A stretch of 5,623 bases of DNA, taken from assembly GCA_016934435.1 (NCBI GenBank), contig JAFGSU010000471.1, forward strand, positions 1 through 5,623, read 5' to 3'. Numbering within the stretch: the first letter of the stretch is position 1; each line of letters starts with the position of its first letter. The notes beneath the pieces are model-generated. The model worked only from the letters and a program-made list of their open reading frames with translations. It ran no database searches and was not told the DNA's origin. This stretch comes from Candidatus Zhuqueibacterota bacterium. Its GTDB lineage: Bacteria; Zhuqueibacterota; Zhuqueibacteria; Residuimicrobiales; Residuimicrobiaceae. Below, piece after piece: positions 1 to 5,623 of the stretch. A program made the position numbers and the translations under genes.

Positions 1-6
1 CTTGTC

Positions 7-1188
7 ATGAATACCGTCGAGGATCTATTACTCGCCGAGCGTACCCAAAATCTCAATGACAAATATTTCCTCCTGTGCTGGCGTCTTTCGGTGGAACCCA
101 AGAAAAGCCTTATCACGCTTCGTTTTCAAGTAAAAGACCAAATCTGTAAATTGGACAACAGCATACCAGGCGATGTTCCGACCGTAAAAGAGGTGCGGGA
201 CAACTGCCAGACTGCAGTGTTTTGGGAAAGACTCGAAAAGGCTATCACAGAACGGGAAGGCAAATTCCTGGCATTAGACAGGGTATTACCGGTTCCCCTT
301 CTCATTTCGGGAGGAATATTTATCCTGGATTCCGTTGGCGGGCAGATAACCGCTGAAGGTATGAGACTACCGGCCACGCGAACGCTTGTTCCCCTTTTAG
401 AAAAAGATCCGGCGAGCAAAACAGACGCCGGCAGGTTGACCACACCGGCTGGTAGAATGGATATCCTCGATTTGCGCCAGGTTTGTTACATGGAATTGTG
501 CGAGGAGATGATCTTCTATGGTGTATCACCCGAAGGCCACCAGCCCAAAATATATGCTGTTGTCCCATTTGAGCTCAAAGATGTAAAACGGCGGACTCTG
601 TTGCGCTTATTGGAAAAGAATGTCACAATTCCGGTTATCAACCAGGAAAGGATTGAAAAGGAATCGAAATTACCGGAGCGAGATATAAGTCTGGTCGAGA
701 TCATACCCCCATCAGATATCAGTTTGCCAAGAGAACATTGCTGGAGAGTCGAAATCTACCTTAACGGATATTGTCAATCAGTTTGCGAGAATGTCATCGT
801 CATTCCGGATCGTCGCAATGGTACGCTCGAATTTCGGTTGGCCTGTTATGCCGACATAACCGGCAACCCTTCAGCCGAGGCGCCTTTTTGCAACAAGGGC
901 AACAAACAGGTCGGCCGCCTCATGGGCATAGCGGACGGAGACGGTTTTTCACGTCGACCCTTTCTCATCTCAGCAAAAGAATTCTGTCGATATTACCAGC
1001 GCATGCAGGCGCGCAATCAGGATGAATTACTCAAGTATCTCATGGAATCACAGCATGATGCCGTTGAACTCGTAGCTGCGGGAGCCCCGGGCAACGGCCG
1101 ATTCGAAAGCTTTGGCAGTAAATTGCCGGTCCTGCCGTTGACAACATCTGTGAGTGAACTGGCTAAACTACTACCTCTCATGCTTTAA
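7..1188 (+). CDS. Uncharacterised protein with a degenerate Nudix-like motif
   Basis: I do not recognise this protein as a member of a named family. It is predicted soluble: no signal peptide and no convincing membrane helix. Residues 95-195 can be read as a divergent Nudix hydrolase fold. A strand-like stretch (LISGGIFILD, 99-108) is followed by PAGRMD (147-152) and then MELCEEM (162-168). These resemble the PGG/PAG turn and the REUxEE helix of the Nudix box, with E163, E166 and E167 in the metal-binding positions. The usual Arg is Met162, the first box glutamate is missing, and the spacing from G149 to E163 is one residue short, so activity is uncertain. The C-terminal half (about 225-393) matches nothing I know and contains several cysteines (245, 256, 260, 280, 295, 327). 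The frame is open to the left edge (CTT GTC before ATG) and no ribosome binding site is visible in the 6 bases available, so the true start may lie outside the window. The reading frame itself is long and intact and ends at TAA. Codons look more AT-rich than in the ATPase gene. Confidence 0.8.
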   Translation: MNTVEDLLLAERTQNLNDKYFLLCWRLSVEPKKSLITLRFQVKDQICKLDNSIPGDVPTVKEVRDNCQTAVFWERLEKAITEREGKFLALDRVLPVPLLISGGIFILDSVGGQITAEGMRLPATRTLVPLLEKDPASKTDAGRLTTPAGRMDILDLRQVCYMELCEEMIFYGVSPEGHQPKIYAVVPFELKDVKRRTLLRLLEKNVTIPVINQERIEKESKLPERDISLVEIIPPSDISLPREHCWRVEIYLNGYCQSVCENVIVIPDRRNGTLEFRLACYADITGNPSAEAPFCNKGNKQVGRLMGIADGDGFSRRPFLISAKEFCRYYQRMQARNQDELLKYLMESQHDAVELVAAGAPGNGRFESFGSKLPVLPLTTSVSELAKLLPLML

Positions 1189-1219
1189 CCGGCTGAGGGA
1201 TATGGGACTCTTACCTGAA

Positions 1220-1249
1220 TTGATATTTTCACAAAATTAATGCGAAAAT
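1220..1249 (+). promoter_or_regulatory. Candidate sigma70-type promoter upstream of the glycosyltransferase
   Basis: TTGATA (1220-1225, five of six to TTGACA) is separated by 18 bases from GAAAAT (1244-1249, four of six to TATAAT). It lies in the AT-rich 155-bp gap between gene 1 and the glycosyltransferase, where a new transcription unit would be expected to begin. A second -10-like hexamer, TATAAC at 1295-1300, has no good -35 partner. In AT-rich DNA such matches are frequent by chance, so this is only a candidate. Confidence 0.27.
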
Positions 1250-1284
1250 CGGCAATGTTTAATTGAATCGTCGATTTAAGCGCA
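1241..1284 (+). repeat. Nested imperfect inverted repeat in the leader of the glycosyltransferase gene
   Basis: Three arms pair in order around one centre: TGCG (1241-1244) with CGCA (1281-1284), AAATCG (1246-1251) with CGATTT (1272-1277), and CAAT (1253-1256) with ATTG (1262-1265), leaving the loop GTTTA. The unpaired bases are few on the left (A1245, G1252) and more on the right (AATCGT, AAG). Inside the right arm lies a separate short palindrome, AATCG-T-CGATT (1266-1276), of operator-like shape. What follows is AAAAATAC, not a T run, so this is not a normal terminator for gene 1. It could be an mRNA leader structure, a protein-binding site, or chance in AT-rich DNA. Confidence 0.3.
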
Positions 1285-1343
1285 AAAATACAAGTATAAC
1301 AATCCATTAATTAGATGTAAGGTCAGGCCCTGCAATTTAAACA

Positions 1344-3083
1344 ATGCGTGTTGCCAGAAATATTTCGCGCCGAATATCCCCTGCGTTCGGCATCCTGCTG
1401 ATCCTCACCGCCGCAACGGCTGTCAGGCTGTGGGGCATCGACTTTGGTCTGCCGAACGAACGCTGTCGCCCCGATGAAAGCATCATCGTGCAAACCGCAT
1501 TGGGCCTGGGCCGCGGCGACCTGAATCCACATTTTTTTTACTATCCTTCCCTGTTTTTCTATGTCCTCTTTTTTTTCTATGGACTTTATTACCTCTATGG
1601 CCGGCTCACGGGCGCCTTTCAAAATCCCCTCGATGTCGCTGTACAATACTACATGGATCCTACTGTTTTTTATTTGATCCCCCGACTCTTATCCGTTTTC
1701 TCTGGCGTAGTGACCGTCTATCTAATCTATAAAATATGCGACAGGTTCATCAATCGGCGCGTCGCCCTGATTGCGGCCATGCTTCTGGCGTTGGCGCCAT
1801 TGCACGTGCGCGATTCTCACTTTGGCGTGACCGATATCTCCATGTGCGCATTCATCATGGCCTCCGTCTGGTTCACCCTGAATTATCACCGGAGCGGGCG
1901 ATGGCGCCATGCTTTGCTGGCGGCGGCATCAGCCGGTCTGGCTGTATCGACCAAATATAACGGCCTGTTAGCCATGCTGCCCCTCTTTCTCGTACTTTTT
2001 TATGCCCGCCGTAAGGAGTTAAAATTCCCGATAAAAGAAATGGCGCTGAAGGGATTCTATCTGTCATTGGTCTTTGTTGCGGTGTTCATTTTAACCTCTC
2101 CCTATGCCTTATTGGATTTCCACACGTTTATCAAAGACTTGAGTTATGAATTGCGTCATCTCAGTCAGGGCCATGAGGGCATCCTGTTAGGGCGCGGCTG
2201 GCTTCAACATATTCGTTTTTCCCTTTTTCATGGATTGGGGTGGTGGCAGCTGATTGTTTCAGCCGTCGGCATCTTTATTCTCATTCGCCGTTATAAACGT
2301 TTTGCGTGGATACTGCTGACGTTTCCGATTGTATATTATCTTTTAATCGGACGTGGATATACCGTATTCGCCAGATATGCTCTGCCCCTTTTTCCGTTCT
2401 GCGCCATCACCGCGGCCGCCGCCATAGAGGCATTCAGCGAGCTGTTGGCCAAAAGATTCCCTCGTGCGCCGGTGGCTGCGTTCGCCGTCTTCCTGACCGC
2501 CATCATCGTCCTGCCCTCAGCTTGGCGCGTCTTACAGATCGACCGTCTGCTGGCAAAACAGGATAGCCGCCTGGCCGCCGCTGAGTGGATGATGAATCAT
2601 ATCCCCAATGGCGCGTCCATCTATCAGCATGCCTCGGCCTGGGAAAAGGTAAGACTGTACCCCTCTCCCGATTCGCTGCAGCAAATGGCACGGCATTTCG
2701 CGGAGATGAATCATAACAGTGACGCCTATATCAGCAGCAGGAGAGCGCTGATCATTAAGACGAAAGGGCTCCCCTATTATGAAACGGCCCATTACGTGAA
2801 TGATAGCTTCACCATCTGCAACCACACATCGGAGGCGCTTCCGGATTTGATCCTGATCGCACATTCCTTCTACCCCGTTCGGCCGGAGCTCCCGGAACGA
2901 ATCCAGCGGTTGCTGCAATCAAAGTACCATTTGGCATTTCATGTGCCGGCTGCGGAACCATTTGATGCCCGCAATCGTTATGATTTGCAGGATGCTTTTT
3001 TTATTCCTCTGGCCGGGTTTCACAATATCCGGCGCCTCGGGCCGGACCTGTACCTGTATCAAAAAAATGCAGATGGAAAATGA
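1344..3083 (+). CDS. Membrane glycosyltransferase, GT39/PMT (GT-C) family
   Basis: This 579-residue integral membrane protein resembles bacterial PMT/ArnT-like glycosyltransferases, which move a sugar from a polyprenyl-phosphate donor to a lipid, glycan or protein acceptor on the periplasmic side. A short basic N-terminus (RVARNISRR) leads into the first membrane helix (about 13-30). The next loop carries the hallmark acidic pair in RPDE (D44, E45), the likely catalytic site. The second conserved loop reads HVRDSHFGVTD (154-164), and STKYNG (202-207) is typical of the family. Further helices lie near 68-87, 107-130, 138-152, 164-180, 187-218, 235-257, 298-315, 319-336, 345-366 and 374-392. 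They are followed by a soluble, probably periplasmic tail (400-579). Length suits the family. ATG 1344 is the earliest possible start because an in-frame TAA lies at 1338. No strong ribosome binding site precedes it; GGTCAGG (1321-1327) is rather far. Acceptor and donor cannot be told from sequence. The gene has two T8 tracts (1532-1539, 1569-1576) encoding Phe pairs, but the frame is intact. Its TGA overlaps a mini-ORF leading into the PsiE-family gene, 34 bp away. Confidence 0.88.
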   Translation: MRVARNISRRISPAFGILLILTAATAVRLWGIDFGLPNERCRPDESIIVQTALGLGRGDLNPHFFYYPSLFFYVLFFFYGLYYLYGRLTGAFQNPLDVAVQYYMDPTVFYLIPRLLSVFSGVVTVYLIYKICDRFINRRVALIAAMLLALAPLHVRDSHFGVTDISMCAFIMASVWFTLNYHRSGRWRHALLAAASAGLAVSTKYNGLLAMLPLFLVLFYARRKELKFPIKEMALKGFYLSLVFVAVFILTSPYALLDFHTFIKDLSYELRHLSQGHEGILLGRGWLQHIRFSLFHGLGWWQLIVSAVGIFILIRRYKRFAWILLTFPIVYYLLIGRGYTVFARYALPLFPFCAITAAAAIEAFSELLAKRFPRAPVAAFAVFLTAIIVLPSAWRVLQIDRLLAKQDSRLAAAEWMMNHIPNGASIYQHASAWEKVRLYPSPDSLQQMARHFAEMNHNSDAYISSRRALIIKTKGLPYYETAHYVNDSFTICNHTSEALPDLILIAHSFYPVRPELPERIQRLLQSKYHLAFHVPAAEPFDARNRYDLQDAFFIPLAGFHNIRRLGPDLYLYQKNADGK

Positions 3084-3118
3084 GTGTTTTGCTAATAAAT
3101 AGGGAGATCAAGGAATAA
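3080..3118 (+). other. 12-codon bridging ORF between glycosyltransferase and PsiE-family genes
   Basis: A tiny frame encoding MSVLLINREIKE begins in an ATGA overlap with the glycosyltransferase stop (3080-3083). It ends with TAA (3116-3118), whose last base is the first base of the PsiE-family ATG (TAATG, 3116-3120). Both junctions are classic translational-coupling geometries, so ribosomes finishing the upstream gene could be handed on twice. Its own ribosome binding site is weak (ATGGAAA just upstream). The peptide itself probably has no function. Chance is quite possible, because the intergenic segment is short and also contains the downstream gene's own ribosome binding site. Confidence 0.25.
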
Positions 3119-3543
3119 TGAACCTCTATCTCAAACGGTTTGAACACATCATTATCGCCGCCCTGATCGTGATGATGGTTATCATCGTGCTTCTGTCCAC
3201 TATTGAATTAGGCTGGCTCATACTCAAAGACATTTTCTCACCGCCTTATGTGTTGCTGGACATCAACGAACTGCTGGATATTTTTGGTTTTTTCCTGCTG
3301 GTGTTAATCGGCGTCGAATTATTAGAAACTATCAAAGCCTACTTTGTTGAACATGTTGTCCACGTCGAGGTTGTGGTGGAGGTGGCGATGATCGCCATAG
3401 CGCGCAAGGTCATCATTCTGGACGTCAAGGAATATGAGCCGATGCAGCTTTTCGGTATCGCGGTCATCATTGCCGCCCTGTCGATCGCGCATTATGTCAT
3501 CAAATACACACATAGAACCAGGACTGTTCAGAATAAAGAATAA
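3118..3543 (+). CDS. PsiE-family (phosphate-starvation-inducible type) membrane protein
   Basis: This 141-residue protein matches the PsiE family in length (E. coli PsiE is about 136 residues) and pattern. There are four hydrophobic segments: about 10-36, 52-72, 84-101 and 109-130. The recognisable core is LIGVELLETIKAYF (63-76), then EHVVHVEVV (78-86) with two histidines (H79, H82), and AIARKVIILD (93-102). The protein should sit in the inner membrane. Its biochemical role is unknown; the family name comes from phosphate-starvation induction of the E. coli gene. I see no obvious Pho box upstream of this unit, so phosphate control should not be assumed here. ATG 3118 is supported by AAGGA at 3110-3114, with a short three-base gap, and GGGAG at 3102-3106. 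It follows the glycosyltransferase by 34 bp and is probably cotranscribed and translationally coupled with it. A hairpin follows the stop by 13 bases. Confidence 0.87.
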   Translation: MNLYLKRFEHIIIAALIVMMVIIVLLSTIELGWLILKDIFSPPYVLLDINELLDIFGFFLLVLIGVELLETIKAYFVEHVVHVEVVVEVAMIAIARKVIILDVKEYEPMQLFGIAVIIAALSIAHYVIKYTHRTRTVQNKE

Positions 3544-3556
3544 AAACACCAATTCG

Positions 3557-3600
3557 GCGCCCACAGGTTAAGAGGTCAACCTTGTGGGGCGCATTTAATC
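3557..3600 (+). terminator. Probable transcription terminator after the PsiE-family gene
   Basis: A GC-rich hairpin starts 13 bases past the stop codon. GCGCCC (3557-3562) pairs with GGGCGC (3587-3592), ACA (3563-3565) with TGT (3583-3585), and GGTT (3566-3569) with AACC (3578-3581). That is 13 base pairs with two single-base bulges on the right (T3582, G3586) and the eight-base loop AAGAGGTC. The tail ATTTAATC is only moderately T-rich, so termination may be partial or factor-aided. Position between two genes with separate ribosome binding sites supports a unit boundary. Confidence 0.55.
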
Positions 3601-3615
3601 CGCTCAGTTCGCGAC

Positions 3616-3642
3616 TTGCAGAATTTAGGAAAAAGATATAAA
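3616..3642 (+). promoter_or_regulatory. Candidate promoter for the P-type ATPase gene
   Basis: TTGCAG (3616-3621) and TATAAA (3637-3642) are 15 bases apart, which is short of the usual 17. They lie just after the hairpin at 3557-3592 and 32 bases before the ATPase start codon. Location fits a promoter, but both hexamers are imperfect. Confidence 0.35.
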
Positions 3643-3674
3643 GAACATTTCCAACTGAAAGGATTGGAGGCACC

Positions 3675-5623
<1,949 letters not shown>

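Noticed and set aside
771..1025. 84-codon open frame on the plus strand within gene 1
   Set aside because: Completely contained in another frame of gene 1, with Arg/Ser/His-rich composition typical of a shadow frame.
1189..1343. Intrinsic terminator for gene 1, or a Pho box for the downstream unit
   Set aside because: The best hairpin (1241-1284) is AT-rich, interrupted and followed by an A run, not T residues. I found no tandem CTGTCAT-like repeats that would make a Pho box.
1323..1646. 107-codon open frame on the minus strand overlapping the start of the glycosyltransferase
   Set aside because: Antisense to the conserved RPDE region. No recognisable protein features support it.
2532..2918. 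128-codon open frame on the minus strand inside the glycosyltransferase gene
   Set aside because: Fully antisense to the soluble tail of a well-supported gene, with no recognisable domain.

Overview
The window carries four genes, all on the + strand, and no RNA gene, mobile element or CRISPR array that I can see. In order: an unrecognised protein of at least 393 residues with a degenerate Nudix-like motif (7-1188, possibly starting upstream of the window); a GT-C-type membrane glycosyltransferase of the family 39 / PMT class (1344-3083); a small four-helix membrane protein of the PsiE family (3118-3543); and a P2A-like cation-transporting P-type ATPase (3675-5623) cut by the right edge just after its TGDGVNDGP hinge motif.

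The organism is a bacterium, but no marker gene allows placement. Intermediate GC, Shine-Dalgarno-led starts, an undecaprenyl/polyprenyl-phosphate-sugar type GT39 enzyme and a PsiE-family protein would fit many Gram-negative lineages. An uncultured FCB-group or deltaproteobacterial-type lineage is only a guess.

Layout: gene 1 is followed by a 155-bp AT-rich gap (1189-1343). This gap holds a nested inverted repeat and weak promoter-like hexamers, so a new transcription unit probably starts here. The glycosyltransferase and PsiE-family genes are 34 bp apart and very likely cotranscribed. A 12-codon reading frame bridges them exactly, starting in an ATGA overlap with the first gene and ending in a TAATG overlap with the second. 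After the PsiE-family gene an imperfect but long GC-rich hairpin (3557-3592) probably ends the unit. A candidate promoter (3616-3642) and a GGAGG ribosome binding site precede the ATPase.

The proteins do not form an obvious pathway. Three of the four are membrane proteins: one modifies a lipid, glycan or protein with sugar at the periplasmic face, one has unknown function, and one pumps cations. I do not see convincing evidence of a new multi-gene system. The points most worth a second look are the divergent Nudix-like motif in gene 1 and the unusual coupling geometry between the glycosyltransferase and PsiE-family genes, including an in-frame-compatible A7 slip site.
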